Shown piece by piece: positions 42,444-52,585 of a DNA stretch of 64,000 nt. The number at the start of each line of letters is the position of its first letter. Position 1 is the first letter of the stretch. This stretch comes from Natribaculum luteum (GTDB lineage: Archaea > Halobacteriota > Halobacteria > Halobacteriales > Natrialbaceae): the NCBI RefSeq assembly GCF_023008545.1, contig NZ_CP095397.1, forward strand, positions 1,240,001-1,304,000. Reading direction: 5' to 3'. The translations under genes and the position numbers were made by a program. The notes beneath the pieces were generated by a model. The model was not told the DNA's origin. It did no database searches and saw only the letters and a list, made by a program, of their open reading frames with translations.

Positions 42444-44486
42444 TTACTCTTCGTCCTCGTCGGCACCCGCCGAGAGGTCGGCGTCGGGGTCGCGCTCTAG
42501 AGCAGGTGGGACGTCGTGGTGGTCGGAGTAGCCGTCGAACCAGCGAGCGATGCGCTCGATGCGGTCGACGACGTGTGCGGGTTCGCCCGAACGGGAGAGT
42601 TCGTGACCCTCTCGTGGGTAGCGCACGAGACGGGTATCGACGTCGTACTTCTTCAGTCCGAGGTAGAACAGTTCGGCGGTGTTCGCGGGCGTGCGGTAGT
42701 CACGGTCGGAGTGTACCACGAGCGTCGGGGTCGTCACGTCGGGGACGTGGGCCACGGGCGACCGCTCCCAGAGGAAGTCGGGTTCCTCCCACGGGAGCGT
42801 ATCGAAGTCGCCCTCGACGAGCATGAACGCGTCCGTCGAGCCGTAGAAGCCGGTGAGGTCGTAGACGCCGCGCTGGCTGACTGCGCCGGCGAAGCGATCG
42901 GTCTGGCCGACCGTCCAGGCGGTCATGAAGCCGCCGAAGCTACCGCCGGTGACGAACTGGTTGTCCGTGTCGACGTACTCGCGCTCGCAGACCTCGTCGA
43001 CGCCGGCCAGCACGTCGGTGAGCGTGACCTCTCCCCAGTCGCGCTCGATCGCCATCGCGTGCTCCTCGCCGTAGCCCGTCGATCCCCGCGGGTTCGACCA
43101 GAAGACGACGTAACCGCGGGCGGCGAGCGTCTGGAACTCGTGCCACATCGTCCCCGCGGTCGTCCACTGGACGTGGGGACCACCGTGGATCTCGACGACC
43201 AGCGGGTAGGTCTCGTCGGGGTCGAAGTCCGGCGGCGTCAGCACCCACCCCTGGACTGGCCCCTGCTCGCTTTCGAACCATAGCTCTTCGGGCTGGGAAA
43301 CCGCCCGTTCGTTCAGGTAGTCGGCGTTGACGCGGGTCAGCCGGGTGACCTCGTTGCCGCCGCGCGTCGAGAGGAAGACGTCGCCCGGGTGGTCCCACTC
43401 GCTCTGGACGTACGCGATTGCGTTCTCACCGACCGAGAAGCCCTCGACGGTGACGCCCTCGCCGTAGATCGTCCGCGGATCGTCGCTCGCATCGCCCGGC
43501 ACCGAGTGGACGACGATCGAACCCTCGTCGGGCGTCGAGAAGTACAGCAGGTCCTCGTCCGGCCCCCACTCGAAGCTGCCCTTGTAGCCGAACGTCCTGT
43601 CAAGCGACTCGGTGGGGATCACTTCTTCCTCGCGCTCGCGGTCGTAGACCGCGATCTCGGTCTGGCGGAGCGAGAACTTCTCCTCGGGCGTGTACGGGTA
43701 GGCCACGCGGCCGTCGGCGGTCGCATCGAGCATCGAAACCCCGCCCGTCGTCTGGGTGACGATCTCGGCGTCGCCGTCGCCCTCGAGGTCGTGTGCGTAG
43801 ATGTCGAAGGTGATCGAGTCGTCCGGCCGATCGCCTTTCGACGCGTAGTAGACGGTCTCGGCGTCGCCCCACGTCGGCGCGACGTAGTCGGCGTCGCCGT
43901 CGGTGAGCCGTTCGATCCCGGCGTCGTCGCCCTCGAGTGCGGCCTCGACGTCGAGGACGTAGACGTGGCTTCGCCGCCCGTCGAAGTACTCCTGGTGGGC
44001 GCGGTAGATCATCCGGTCGATCACGCGGGGATCGGGCTCGTCGGGTTCGTACTCCGGGTCGACGGCGAGGTCGCGCTCTTGCTCGCGGTCGTCGGCGCTG
44101 ACTCGCTGGGTGAAACAGAGCCGGGAGCCGTCGGGGCTCCACTCGAGGTCGGCGACGCCGCCGACCACGGTCGTCAGCTGCCGGGCTTCGCCGCCGTCGG
44201 TAGAGAGGAGCCACAGCTGTGGCCGATCGTCGTCGTCGCCACGCGTGCTGACAAACGCGAGTCGGTCGCCCGAGGGACTCCAGCGCGGTTCGCCGTCGAC
44301 GCCCTCGGCGACGGTGAACTGCCGTGGCTGGCCGCCGCCGACGGGGACGACGTACACCGTCGCCTCGTAGGACTCGTCGTCGTCGGGAGTCTTGCGGACG
44401 AACGCGACGCGTTCGCCGTCGGGTGCGACCTGGGGATCCTCGACCTGAACGAGGTCGCGATGATCGCGAGCTTCGATGCGGTTCAT
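42444..44486 (-). CDS. S9-family prolyl oligopeptidase / acylaminoacyl-peptidase
   Basis: A 680-residue serine peptidase. An N-terminal beta-propeller (about 1-400) shows repeated blade signatures such as EPRWSPSGDRLAFVS and LEWSPDGSRLCF. The C-terminal alpha/beta hydrolase has HGGPHVQWT, the nucleophile in TGGSFGGFMTAW, the Asp in VVHSDRDYRTP, and the His in YPREGHELSRSG. It cleaves short or acylated peptides, in the cytoplasm since no signal peptide is seen. The start at 44486 gives MNRIEARDHRDLVQVEDP. Confidence 0.93.
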   Translation of the reverse strand: MNRIEARDHRDLVQVEDPQVAPDGERVAFVRKTPDDDESYEATVYVVPVGGGQPRQFTVAEGVDGEPRWSPSGDRLAFVSTRGDDDDRPQLWLLSTDGGEARQLTTVVGGVADLEWSPDGSRLCFTQRVSADDREQERDLAVDPEYEPDEPDPRVIDRMIYRAHQEYFDGRRSHVYVLDVEAALEGDDAGIERLTDGDADYVAPTWGDAETVYYASKGDRPDDSITFDIYAHDLEGDGDAEIVTQTTGGVSMLDATADGRVAYPYTPEEKFSLRQTEIAVYDREREEEVIPTESLDRTFGYKGSFEWGPDEDLLYFSTPDEGSIVVHSVPGDASDDPRTIYGEGVTVEGFSVGENAIAYVQSEWDHPGDVFLSTRGGNEVTRLTRVNADYLNERAVSQPEELWFESEQGPVQGWVLTPPDFDPDETYPLVVEIHGGPHVQWTTAGTMWHEFQTLAARGYVVFWSNPRGSTGYGEEHAMAIERDWGEVTLTDVLAGVDEVCEREYVDTDNQFVTGGSFGGFMTAWTVGQTDRFAGAVSQRGVYDLTGFYGSTDAFMLVEGDFDTLPWEEPDFLWERSPVAHVPDVTTPTLVVHSDRDYRTPANTAELFYLGLKKYDVDTRLVRYPREGHELSRSGEPAHVVDRIERIARWFDGYSDHHDVPPALERDPDADLSAGADEDEE

Positions 44487-44611
44487 GACCAGTATCATCG
44501 TTCATAGGGGAGTATATGTTTCGATCCGAAAACGGTTATTTATTTCAATGTATAACGGCCAACAGTGATGAATTGTCAACCGATGCCGAATAGTAATACG
44601 AATTTTAAAAG

Positions 44612-44617
44612 TATATA
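44612..44617 (+). promoter_or_regulatory. TATA element of the TAXI-TRAP operon
   Basis: TATATA lies 25-30 nt before the ATG at 44642 in a very AT-rich 44520-44620 region that also carries the S9 peptidase promoter. It fits a leaderless transcript. Confidence 0.55.
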
Positions 44618-44641
44618 CGCAGTCGGTACAGATTCAACCAC

Positions 44642-45616
44642 ATGGTATCTTCCGTCAACAGACGCAAACTGCTCAAAGCGGCGGGTGTCGCAGGTATTAC
44701 CGCGATCGCCGGCTGTCTCGGCGGCGACGGCGACGGCGGCGACGGCGACGGCGGCGACAGTTCGCAACTCTCCTGGCACGCGGGCGGGCAAAGCGGGACG
44801 TACTACCCGCTCTCGAACGAGTTCAAGAGCATCGTCGACGAAAACACCGATTACTCGCTGCAGGTCCAGTCGACCGGCGCGAGTGTCGCCAACGTCGGCA
44901 GCCTCGGTCGCGAGGAGGCCGACTTCGCGCTGATCCAGAACGACGTCGGCTACTTCGCGGCCAACGGGACCGGCCTCGAGGAGTTCGAAGGAGAACCGGT
45001 CGAGAACCTCCGCGGGGTCGCGACGCTGTACCCCGAGACGATCCACATCGTCACGCAGGCCGACTCGGGAATCTCCTCCATTCAGGACCTCGAGGGGACG
45101 ACGATCAACACCGGCGACCTGGGTAGCGGGACGCAGGTCAACGCCCTGCAGATTCTCGAGTCGGTCGGAATCACGACCGACGATTTCGAAGAACAGAACT
45201 CCGGGTTCTCCTCGGCGTCCGACCAGATCAAAGACGGCGACATCGACGCGGCGTTCGTCGTCGGCGGCTGGCCCGTCGGCGCGATCGAGGACCTCGCGAC
45301 GACGTCGGACATCTCGCTGGTCGAAGTTCCGGAAGACGTCCGCGAAGACATCAAATCGGACGCGGAGTGGTTCGCCGACGACACCATCCCCGGCGGCCAG
45401 TACGGCGGCATCGACGAGGACGTCGAGACCGTCTCCGTGCAGGCGATGATCGCCACGCACACCGGCGTCGACGAGACCGTCGTCGAGGAGGTTACGGCGG
45501 CGATCTTCGACAACGTCGACGAGCTGTCGACCAAGGCCGACTTCATCAGCGTCGACTCCGCACAGGAAGGTATGTCGATCGAGCTGCACGCTGGCGCTGA
45601 CGCCTACTTCAACTAA
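44642..45616 (+). CDS. TAXI-family TRAP transporter solute-binding lipoprotein
   Basis: A 324-residue exported binding protein. N-terminal RRKLLKAAGVAGITAIAGC is a signal with a lipobox Cys, followed by a Gly/Asp spacer (GGDGDGGDGDGGD). TAXI markers are LSWHAGGQSGTYYPLSNEFKSI and VNTGDLGSG-like INTGDLGSGTQVNALQIL. It captures a solute (perhaps glutamate or a dicarboxylate in relatives) and hands it to the fused permease downstream. First gene of a three-gene unit. Confidence 0.92.
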   Translation: MVSSVNRRKLLKAAGVAGITAIAGCLGGDGDGGDGDGGDSSQLSWHAGGQSGTYYPLSNEFKSIVDENTDYSLQVQSTGASVANVGSLGREEADFALIQNDVGYFAANGTGLEEFEGEPVENLRGVATLYPETIHIVTQADSGISSIQDLEGTTINTGDLGSGTQVNALQILESVGITTDDFEEQNSGFSSASDQIKDGDIDAAFVVGGWPVGAIEDLATTSDISLVEVPEDVREDIKSDAEWFADDTIPGGQYGGIDEDVETVSVQAMIATHTGVDETVVEEVTAAIFDNVDELSTKADFISVDSAQEGMSIELHAGADAYFN

Positions 45617-45644
45617 CCGACGTCAGCTCCCGACAGCATCGATC

Positions 45645-46184
45645 GTGTTTCGACTATCGCGGCAACGGCTGGCTGTTGTACTCCTCGTCGTGCTCGTAGC
45701 GGGCAGTGTCGTCGGTACGACGGCGTATGCGACCGAGTCGACCGACCGAACGGTCGTCGTCGCCGACGCCGACTCCGGCGAACGGTTGCTCGAGGTGCCC
45801 GTCGAGAACGGGACGGAGGTGACGCTTTCGTACACCCACAGCGTGGAGAAAACGCCCGTCAAAGACGTCTACGTCGTCGATGGAGATCGACTCCGAATGG
45901 TCAGAATGGAGTTCAACTCCTACGGCGCGGGACTCCCTGCGAGGGCGGACGTCGAACAGACCGGCGACGGGCTCGTAACCAGGGTCGACAAACCGACCGA
46001 ACGGCTCTACGTCGCCCCGAGACCCGTTCCGGGCCACGAACTCGTCGTCGGCGACGACCGGTACGATCTGGTCGCACTTGGCGACGACGTCGACAGCGTC
46101 GCCATCTTCGTCGACGGCGGACTCTTCGACGGAATCGTTACCGAGGTACGTACTGCGGTGGGTGGAGACGAGACGAACCAATGA
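45645..46184 (+). CDS. DUF1850-family TRAP-associated protein
   Basis: A 179-residue protein with a GTG start and an N-terminal hydrophobic anchor (VVLLVVLVAGSVVGTTAYA). The body is beta-rich with VTLSYTHSVEKTPVKDVYVVDGDRL and FNSYGAGLPARADV, the DUF1850 signature. This family nearly always sits between the TAXI binding protein and the fused permease, so it probably is an accessory subunit on the outer membrane face. The GTG gives the anchor directly. Confidence 0.85.
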   Translation: MFRLSRQRLAVVLLVVLVAGSVVGTTAYATESTDRTVVVADADSGERLLEVPVENGTEVTLSYTHSVEKTPVKDVYVVDGDRLRMVRMEFNSYGAGLPARADVEQTGDGLVTRVDKPTERLYVAPRPVPGHELVVGDDRYDLVALGDDVDSVAIFVDGGLFDGIVTEVRTAVGGDETNQ

Positions 46185-46199
46185 TATCCGACATCTAAT

Positions 46200-48908
46200 A
46201 TGAGTGTAGAGACCGACACGGACGCAATCTCCGACGAAGAACGAGAAGAGATCCTGCAGGAGGTCGAGCGACAACGATCGCTTCGCGGACCCGCGGCAAT
46301 CGCAGTCGCGCTCGTCGGGCTCGCCTTCTCGGCGTTCCAGATGTGGCTCGCCGCCCGCGGGTTCACCTTCGAGATACCGATCCCGTTCGGGGAGCCCTAC
46401 CGGCTCGGCCAGCTCCAGAAGCTCCAGCTCAACGCGATCCACGTCTCGTTCGCGCTCGTGATCGCGTTCCTCCTCTTTCCGCCGACCCGCGGCGACGGCC
46501 CCGTCGCCCGCCGGCTCGGCCGACTCGAGCCCGTCGCTCGCGATCGGTTCGGTACCGATCACGTCCTGACGCGCGTCGTCGAACGGCTCGGCGACGGCGT
46601 CCGCTGGTTCGCCGTGGATCGAGAGATGGAGCGGGTGACGCCCTTCGACCTCGTGTTGATCGTGCTCTCGGTCGTTCCGACCACCTACATCGTGACCGAG
46701 TTCGACGAGGTCCGAGAGACGGCCGTCTTCGGACTCGCTAGCGTACGGCCGATCCAGGAGGTCTACCCGGTACTCGAGCCGATCGTGTCGGTCGTCGCCG
46801 CCGTCGGCGTGCCACTCGACGAGATTTCCTACGCCTTCCTGCTCGGCATCGTCGGCGTTCTGGTCGTCCTCGAGGCGACCCGTCGGGCGCTCGGACTGCT
46901 GCTCACGTCGCTGATCGCGGCGTTTCTCGCCTACGCCCGCTGGGGGTACGTCATCCCCGCCGACTCGCCCATCGGCGCGCTTGCGATCCCGCCGTCCGGG
47001 TGGGACAGCATCGTCCGGAACATGTGGTACACGACCGAAACCGGCGTCTTCGGGACGCCGGTCGACGTCAGCGTTCGGTTCATCTACATCTTCATCCTCT
47101 TTGGCGCGTTCCTCGAGATGAGCGGGGCCGGCAAGTGGTTCATCGACCTCGCGTACTCGCTGACGGGGACCCGCAAGGGCGGCCCCGCGAAAGCCAGCGT
47201 CGTCTCGAGTGGCTTCATGGGGATGCTGTCGGGTTCGTCGATCGCCAACACGGTGACGACGGGGGCGTTCACGATCCCGCTGATGAAACGCTCGGGGTAC
47301 TCGCGGGAGTTCTCGGGTGCAGTCGAGGCGTCTGCCTCCTCGGGTGGGCAGATCCTGCCGCCCGTGATGGGCGCGGCGGCGTTCCTGATCGTCGAACTGA
47401 CCGGGACGCCCTACCCCGACGTGATCACCGCGGCCGCGCTCCCGGCGATCGCGTTCTTCTTCGGGATGTGGGTCATGGTCCACTTCGAGGCCGCCCGCGG
47501 CGGCATCGGTGGGCTCTCGCGAAGCGAACTGCCGGACGTCCGCTCGCACTTCCTGCAGGGCTGGTTCTACCTACTGCCGCTCGTGCTCCTGCTGTACTTC
47601 CTGATCGGTCTTCGCCTCTCGATCAACCGCGCCGGCTGGTACACGATCGTCACGATCGTTGCGCTCATCGCCGTCATCGCGGCGTACGACGAACGAAACC
47701 GCGTACCGTTGCTCGGCACGATCGGCGTTCTCGCGCTCGCACAGCTGGGTGCTTACGCGACCTACGGCGTCGGCCTCGTCGACGCACTCGGCGTGCTGGC
47801 CGGGATCGACGCCGGTGGTGATCCGCTCTCGCTCGATGCCGCCGCGACTGCCGCCGTCTCCGACCTCGGGACTATCGCGATTCTCGTGAGCGTCGCGTTC
47901 ATGCTCGCCCGGCCGAACCGCGATGCGCCGCTGCTCGAGCTCGACGACGCGGTCGACGAGAGCGCGGCGAACGGCGCTGCTGCGCTCGGACGGCCGGATC
48001 TGGCCGACAACACGGCGTTCCAGTTCGGGAGTTTTATCCTGAAGTCGATGGCCTCCGGCGCGCGGACGGCGACGACGGTCGTCATCGCCGTCGCCGCGGC
48101 GGGCATCATCCCCGGCGTCATCAGCGTCTCCGGACTCGGACCGAACCTCACGCAACTCATCACGACGGTCAGCGGCGATTCGATGCTCCTGTTGATGGTC
48201 ATGGCAGGGGTCGCCGCGATCATCTTCGGGATGGGGATGCCGACGACCGTCATGTACATCATCCTGGTCGCGATGCTCGGCCCCGCCCTCGAGAGCCTGG
48301 GCGTCGTGGTGCTGGCCGCACACCTGTACATCCTCTACTTCGGGCTGATGGCCGACGTCACGCCCCCGGTCGCGGTCGCGGCGTTCGCCGCCGCCGGCGT
48401 CGCCAAAGCCGACGAGTTCGGCACGGCGGCGATCGCCTTCCTGCTCTCGCTGAACAAGATCCTCGTCCCGTTCGCGTTCGTCTTCTCGCCGGGCATCCTG
48501 TTGATCCAGCCGACCGAAAACGGGTTCGACATGGTCGGTCTGGCGGAACTCACCGACCTCGGCTACGCCGTCCCCGAGGTCCTCATCCCGATCGTCGGGA
48601 TGTTCCTCGGCATCTACACGCTCGGCATCGCGATCATCGGCTACCAGTACGCGACCGTCGACGGCCTCGAGCGAGTGCTGTTCTCGCTGTCGTCGATCTT
48701 CCTCATGGTGCCGGACATCCCGCTGCGGATCCTCGAGGGGGCGCTCGGCCTCGCCGGAGCCGAACTTGGGCTGACCGCGTTCGTCTTCACCGTCTCGCTT
48801 CGCGCCGTCGGCCTCGCGCTGCTCGCCGGACTGACCAGTCGCAACCGCCGCCAGTCGCCAAAAGCCGAGACGGAAGAAGCGACGACGGTTGCGCCAGGCG
48901 ACGCCTGA
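46200..48908 (+). CDS. TRAP transporter permease, 4TM/12TM fusion
   Basis: A 902-residue fusion of the small (DctQ-like) and large (DctM) TRAP membrane subunits with about 18 hydrophobic segments. Typical segments are GTRKGGPAKASVVSSGFMGMLSGSSIANTVTTGAFTIPLMKRSGYS, SASSGGQILPPVMGAAAFLI and IIFGMGMPTTVMYIILVA. It imports its solute with a Na+ or H+ gradient. The N-terminus is an acidic cytoplasmic helix. The last gene of the operon. Confidence 0.94.
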   Translation: MSVETDTDAISDEEREEILQEVERQRSLRGPAAIAVALVGLAFSAFQMWLAARGFTFEIPIPFGEPYRLGQLQKLQLNAIHVSFALVIAFLLFPPTRGDGPVARRLGRLEPVARDRFGTDHVLTRVVERLGDGVRWFAVDREMERVTPFDLVLIVLSVVPTTYIVTEFDEVRETAVFGLASVRPIQEVYPVLEPIVSVVAAVGVPLDEISYAFLLGIVGVLVVLEATRRALGLLLTSLIAAFLAYARWGYVIPADSPIGALAIPPSGWDSIVRNMWYTTETGVFGTPVDVSVRFIYIFILFGAFLEMSGAGKWFIDLAYSLTGTRKGGPAKASVVSSGFMGMLSGSSIANTVTTGAFTIPLMKRSGYSREFSGAVEASASSGGQILPPVMGAAAFLIVELTGTPYPDVITAAALPAIAFFFGMWVMVHFEAARGGIGGLSRSELPDVRSHFLQGWFYLLPLVLLLYFLIGLRLSINRAGWYTIVTIVALIAVIAAYDERNRVPLLGTIGVLALAQLGAYATYGVGLVDALGVLAGIDAGGDPLSLDAAATAAVSDLGTIAILVSVAFMLARPNRDAPLLELDDAVDESAANGAAALGRPDLADNTAFQFGSFILKSMASGARTATTVVIAVAAAGIIPGVISVSGLGPNLTQLITTVSGDSMLLLMVMAGVAAIIFGMGMPTTVMYIILVAMLGPALESLGVVVLAAHLYILYFGLMADVTPPVAVAAFAAAGVAKADEFGTAAIAFLLSLNKILVPFAFVFSPGILLIQPTENGFDMVGLAELTDLGYAVPEVLIPIVGMFLGIYTLGIAIIGYQYATVDGLERVLFSLSSIFLMVPDIPLRILEGALGLAGAELGLTAFVFTVSLRAVGLALLAGLTSRNRRQSPKAETEEATTVAPGDA

Positions 48909-48994
48909 TACGGGCTGTTGTCCCTGTCTTCCGCAGCGACCGCCCGAGGAGACGCGGTCGCTGCCGGACGGACGTACAGCGGTCCGGACGACGA

Positions 48995-49603
48995 TCACTC
49001 GAGGTCGGCCCGGCCGCTCGTCGCACTCCTGATGCGGTCGCGAAACGTCTCCGCCTCCGCCGTGGGAACGCGCACGTCGAACGACACCGCCTCCTCGTAC
49101 GCTGCGTCGAACTCGTAGCCCTCGCTCTCGAGGATCCCCCGGACGGTGCCGGAGTCGTCGTACGCGACGGTGATCGAGACGCGCTCGTGGGGGCGTTCCT
49201 CGACGACGCCGGCCTCGTCGACGGCCTCCTTGACCGCGCGGGAGTACGCCCGGACGAGTCCGCCCACGCCGAGGTTCGTCCCGCCGTAGTAGCGGGTGAC
49301 GACGACGGCCACGTTCTCGAGGTCACGCCCCTGGAGGACGTTCAGCGCGGGTTTGCCGGCGGAGCCGGAGGGCTCGCCCTCGTCGCTCGAGTACTCCCGC
49401 AGGAGGTCGCCGTCGGCGTCGGCCCGCACCCGGTAGGCGGGAACGTTGTGGGTCGCGTCGTCGTACTCCGCGTTTACGGCGTCGACGAACGTCTCTGCCG
49501 CCTCGACCGACTCGACGGGCCGCACGTGGCCGATGAACTCCGAGCCCTGCACGACGAAGCTCGCGGTGGCCGGCTCGGCGACGGTGTGGTACGTTCGGTT
49601 CAC
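48995..49603 (-). CDS. YigZ/IMPACT family protein
   Basis: A 202-residue protein with the UPF0029 N-terminal domain (SFVVQGSEFIGHVRPVESVEAAETFV, then SSDEGEPSGSAGKPALNVL and VAVVVTRYYGGTNLGVGGLVRAYSRAV) and a C-terminal ferredoxin-like domain. Eukaryotic IMPACT modulates translation stress signalling; the prokaryotic function is unsettled. Converges on the TRAP operon. Confidence 0.93.
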   Translation of the reverse strand: MNRTYHTVAEPATASFVVQGSEFIGHVRPVESVEAAETFVDAVNAEYDDATHNVPAYRVRADADGDLLREYSSDEGEPSGSAGKPALNVLQGRDLENVAVVVTRYYGGTNLGVGGLVRAYSRAVKEAVDEAGVVEERPHERVSITVAYDDSGTVRGILESEGYEFDAAYEEAVSFDVRVPTAEAETFRDRIRSATSGRADLE

Positions 49604-49779
49604 GGCCGTTCACCACGTCTGCACCGCGTGTACTCCATGGCGGCGGTACTCTCGCCGGCGAAAAGAGTACGTCGGTCCGACGCCCGCCGATACCGTCGCA
49701 CGCGAGGTCGAAGCCACCACCGACGATCCGGGGCGACACTACCGTTATACTCTCTCGGCGCGGAGAGACAGCGACTTCG

Positions 49780-50511
49780 ATGAGCCTCGACGCACTGTTC
49801 CCGCTCACGCCCGTCCTCGATCGTCTCCGTCGGGTGTCGTCGATCACGGTCGGCCCGGACACGGGGTCGACCGACGTCACGATCACCGCACTTCGCGAGG
49901 AGAACCTGCTCGAGGCGGCAGCCGTCCTCTCGGCCGCACTCGCCACCGAGACGTTCACGGAGACGACGTTTCACGACCGCGACGGGCGGTTCGATCGTGC
50001 CCTGCGTCGGATCGTCGAACTCCGCCTGCGAACGTACCTCGAGGTCGGCCAGCCCGTCTTCGTCGCGACCGTCGACGACCGGGTCGTCGGCGTGGCGATC
50101 GTCGATCGGCCGGGATTTCGCCCCTCTCGGTTGCGACTCGTACGGTCGCTCGTCGCCCGGTTGCCGTCGACGCTCAGACTGCTCGGACGGGCCGACTGGC
50201 CGGGCTGGTACCGCGTCTACCGGACGGCGACGCCGCCAGAGGTGTTACCGACGGCCACCTACACGCTCGAGGCGATCGGAATCGACCCCGACTGGCGTGG
50301 CAGGGGGATCGGCCGGTCGTTGCTCGAGGCCGTCCAGAACCTCGTCGACCGCGATCCCGGTACGTCGGGGGTGTACCTCGCGACGACGGACGACCTGAAC
50401 CGGGACGTCTACCGCCAGTTCGGCTACGAAACGGTGGCGACGAAACGCGTCGACGGCAGCTGCGTCTACCACATGTTCCGGCCGACCGACGCTCGCGAGT
50501 CGGCCGTCTGA
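49780..50511 (+). CDS. GNAT-family N-acetyltransferase
   Basis: A 243-residue protein with one GNAT domain after a ~35-residue N-terminal extension. The acetyl-CoA motif is LEAIGIDPDWRGRGIGRSLLEAV, followed by GVYLATTDDLNRDVYRQFGYETVATKRV. The acceptor substrate is unknown. Single gene. Confidence 0.9.
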   Translation: MSLDALFPLTPVLDRLRRVSSITVGPDTGSTDVTITALREENLLEAAAVLSAALATETFTETTFHDRDGRFDRALRRIVELRLRTYLEVGQPVFVATVDDRVVGVAIVDRPGFRPSRLRLVRSLVARLPSTLRLLGRADWPGWYRVYRTATPPEVLPTATYTLEAIGIDPDWRGRGIGRSLLEAVQNLVDRDPGTSGVYLATTDDLNRDVYRQFGYETVATKRVDGSCVYHMFRPTDARESAV

Positions 50512-50596
50512 ACGAGCCGAGGAGAGTACAGACGAGGAGAGTAAGGGCATCGAAACGCTCGTCGAGCCACGAACCGCCCACGCTACGTGCGCGCGG

Positions 50597-51100
50597 TCAC
50601 TGCAACTCGATCTTGCGGACGAACTCGAGATCCCGGAGTTCGGTGATGAGTTCGCCCGGCAGGTCCTGGTCCGTGACGAGATACAGCCGCGGGTCGTCGG
50701 TGAACTCGGGATCTTCGCTGATCGTCTGGCGAATCGAGACGTCGTGTTCGGCGAGCAAGCCGGTGACGGAAGCGACGATCCCCTTCTGGTCCGGATCCTC
50801 GACCGCGATCGTGAGCACCGTCAGGTCGAGCACCGGCGCGAGGTCCATCAGACTCGGCACCTGCGAGATGTTCTGGAAGATGCGCCTGAGTTCGGGATCC
50901 TCGAGGATGACGTCCGTCGTCGAGTCGACCACGCGTCGGTCGACGTCGATCTCCCGGGCGATGCCGGTGTTTGGAATTTCGATACCGCCGGAGACGACTC
51001 TGCCCTCGTCGTTGACCGAAAAGCCCCGCTCGAGTAGCAACCGAATGACGGCCTGCTGACTCGGCGACCCCTCGAACTTCTCCATGATCTCGTCGAACAT
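50597..51100 (-). CDS. ACT-domain regulator of amino acid metabolism
   Basis: A 167-residue protein. The N-terminal half (FEGSPSQQAVIRLLLERGFSV, GIEIPNTGIAREIDVDRRVVDSTTDVIL) looks like a degenerate helix-turn-helix. The C-terminal half is an ACT domain (VLTIAVEDPDQKGIVASVTGLLAEHDVSIRQTISEDPEF). It matches archaeal COG2061-type proteins, proposed to sense amino acids. Its target genes are unknown. Confidence 0.88.
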   Translation of the reverse strand: MFDEIMEKFEGSPSQQAVIRLLLERGFSVNDEGRVVSGGIEIPNTGIAREIDVDRRVVDSTTDVILEDPELRRIFQNISQVPSLMDLAPVLDLTVLTIAVEDPDQKGIVASVTGLLAEHDVSIRQTISEDPEFTDDPRLYLVTDQDLPGELITELRDLEFVRKIELQ

Positions 51101-51200
51101 CCGTTGGAGCCACTACGCACGCTAGCGTATAATGGTCGGTGTTCGACGATCGACGGCGTCTGACGGACGTTTTTTTACTCCCAAACGAGATCGATCCGGC

Positions 51201-51911
51201 ATGCGCGCACTCCAGAGCTGCGACTTCTGTGGATCCGAGGCAGTCGGCACCTTCGAGGTCGTCCCCGCCGAACTCGAGCCGAGCGAAGACGAACAGCGTC
51301 GCGTCGTCCTCTGTCCAGACTGTCGGGACCGACTCGAGACGCTTCTCGAGCCGCTGCTCGCCCGTGTCGACGGAAGCGTGGACGTGGCGAACGCCGGCGG
51401 CGACGCGAACGAGACGGTCGCCGCGACGACCGACGGACGGACGCGCGGTCACGAGCGTCAGCAGCGTCCAGCCACAGGCGGTTCCGAAGACGAATCCGAT
51501 ACCGGCGTCACGATCACGACTCGAGAGATCACGCAGACGACGGACACCGATGCGGACGAAACGAGCCTCGAGAGCGTCGACTCGAGCGAACCGACCGCGC
51601 CGTCGTCGGGCGACGAGACGGGAGACGACGGACGAAGCGACGACGCAACCGACGAGCAGACGACGACTCGAGCGGCCGCCGGTCGACGTGAAACTGGAAC
51701 CGACGCCACGGAGTCCGCGCGACCGCCACGCGCCTACAGCAAGGTCGTGCGCCTGCTTCGCAACCGCGAGTTCCCGATGGAGCGGACGGCCGTCGAGGAA
51801 CTCGCCGCCGGCGCGTACGACCTCGAGAGCCACGAGGCCGAGGCGATCGTCGACCACGCGATCGACGACGGCGAACTCGTCGAAGAGCGAGGCGTACTCG
51901 AGCGGCCCTAG
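51201..51911 (+). CDS. Haloarchaeal zinc-ribbon protein with a disordered linker
   Basis: A 236-residue protein. N-terminal CDFCGS and CPDCRDRL form a zinc ribbon (residues 7-45). A Thr/Ser/Asp/Glu-rich low-complexity linker (about 65-170) follows, then a compact C-terminal helical domain: [43 protein letters not shown]. The linker resembles salt-adapted disordered spacers. Its last 4 bp (CTAG) overlap the stop codon of convergent hisB. Function unknown. Confidence 0.8.
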   Translation: MRALQSCDFCGSEAVGTFEVVPAELEPSEDEQRRVVLCPDCRDRLETLLEPLLARVDGSVDVANAGGDANETVAATTDGRTRGHERQQRPATGGSEDESDTGVTITTREITQTTDTDADETSLESVDSSEPTAPSSGDETGDDGRSDDATDEQTTTRAAAGRRETGTDATESARPPRAYSKVVRLLRNREFPMERTAVEELAAGAYDLESHEAEAIVDHAIDDGELVEERGVLERP

Positions 51912-52495
51912 AGTTTCCCTTTCGTACTGGGCGTCCCCTCGCGGCGGTCGTCGATCCGCGTCGCGTCGTCGAGGGTCCGTGCGGTGGCCTTGAACAGCGC
52001 CTCGATCTCGTGGTGGGCGTTCTCGCCGACCACGTCGGCGTGCAGCGTCAGCCCGGCGTTTGTCGCCAGCGATCGCAGGAAGTGTTTCGCCATGTGGCTG
52101 GTCATCCCACCGACCCGTTCCTGGGAGAAGTCACCGTCGAATCGGAAGACGGGACGTCCGCTGACGTCGACGACGACGCTGGCGACTGCCTCGTCGAGTG
52201 GCACCCGGCGGTCGGCAAAGCGGACGATCCCCGATCGATCGCCCAGCGCCTCGTCGAACGCCGTCCCGAGGACGATCGCCACGTCCTCGATCGTGTGGTG
52301 GTCGTCGATTTCGAGGTCGCCGTCACACTCGACCGTGAGGTCGAACAGACCGTGTTTGGCGAACGACGTCAGCATGTGATCGAAGAAGCCGATGCCGGTC
52401 TCGACGTCTGTCTCGCCGGTCCCGTCGACGTCGAGGGTGAGGTCGATGGTCGTCTCGGCGGTCTCCCGCGAGACGGTCGCGGTTCGCTCGCTCAT
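51908..52495 (-). CDS. hisB: Imidazoleglycerol-phosphate dehydratase
   Basis: A 195-residue monofunctional dehydratase of histidine synthesis. The manganese-binding repeats are [16 protein letters not shown] and [14 protein letters not shown], matched later by [12 protein letters not shown] and [14 protein letters not shown]. The start at 52495 is preferred over one three codons upstream. Histidine genes are scattered here: hisA lies 2.3 kb away on the same strand but is not adjacent. Confidence 0.95.
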   Translation of the reverse strand: MSERTATVSRETAETTIDLTLDVDGTGETDVETGIGFFDHMLTSFAKHGLFDLTVECDGDLEIDDHHTIEDVAIVLGTAFDEALGDRSGIVRFADRRVPLDEAVASVVVDVSGRPVFRFDGDFSQERVGGMTSHMAKHFLRSLATNAGLTLHADVVGENAHHEIEALFKATARTLDDATRIDDRREGTPSTKGKL

Positions 52496-52585
52496 GGCTA
52501 ACACGAGGTCAGCGACGGTACAAGGCGATTCCGTTCGCGTGGAAGCCCGAAACTCGACGACTGGACGATTCTATCGAAACGGATT

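Noticed and set aside
45654-47549. A 631-codon minus-strand frame across the TRAP operon
   Set aside because: It is an antisense shadow of the DUF1850 and TRAP permease genes, Arg/Asp-rich and without recognisable features.
49604-49779. A tRNA or small RNA between the YigZ and GNAT genes
   Set aside because: No cloverleaf or strong hairpin is visible; an AT-rich TTATAC at about 49745 looks like the GNAT promoter.
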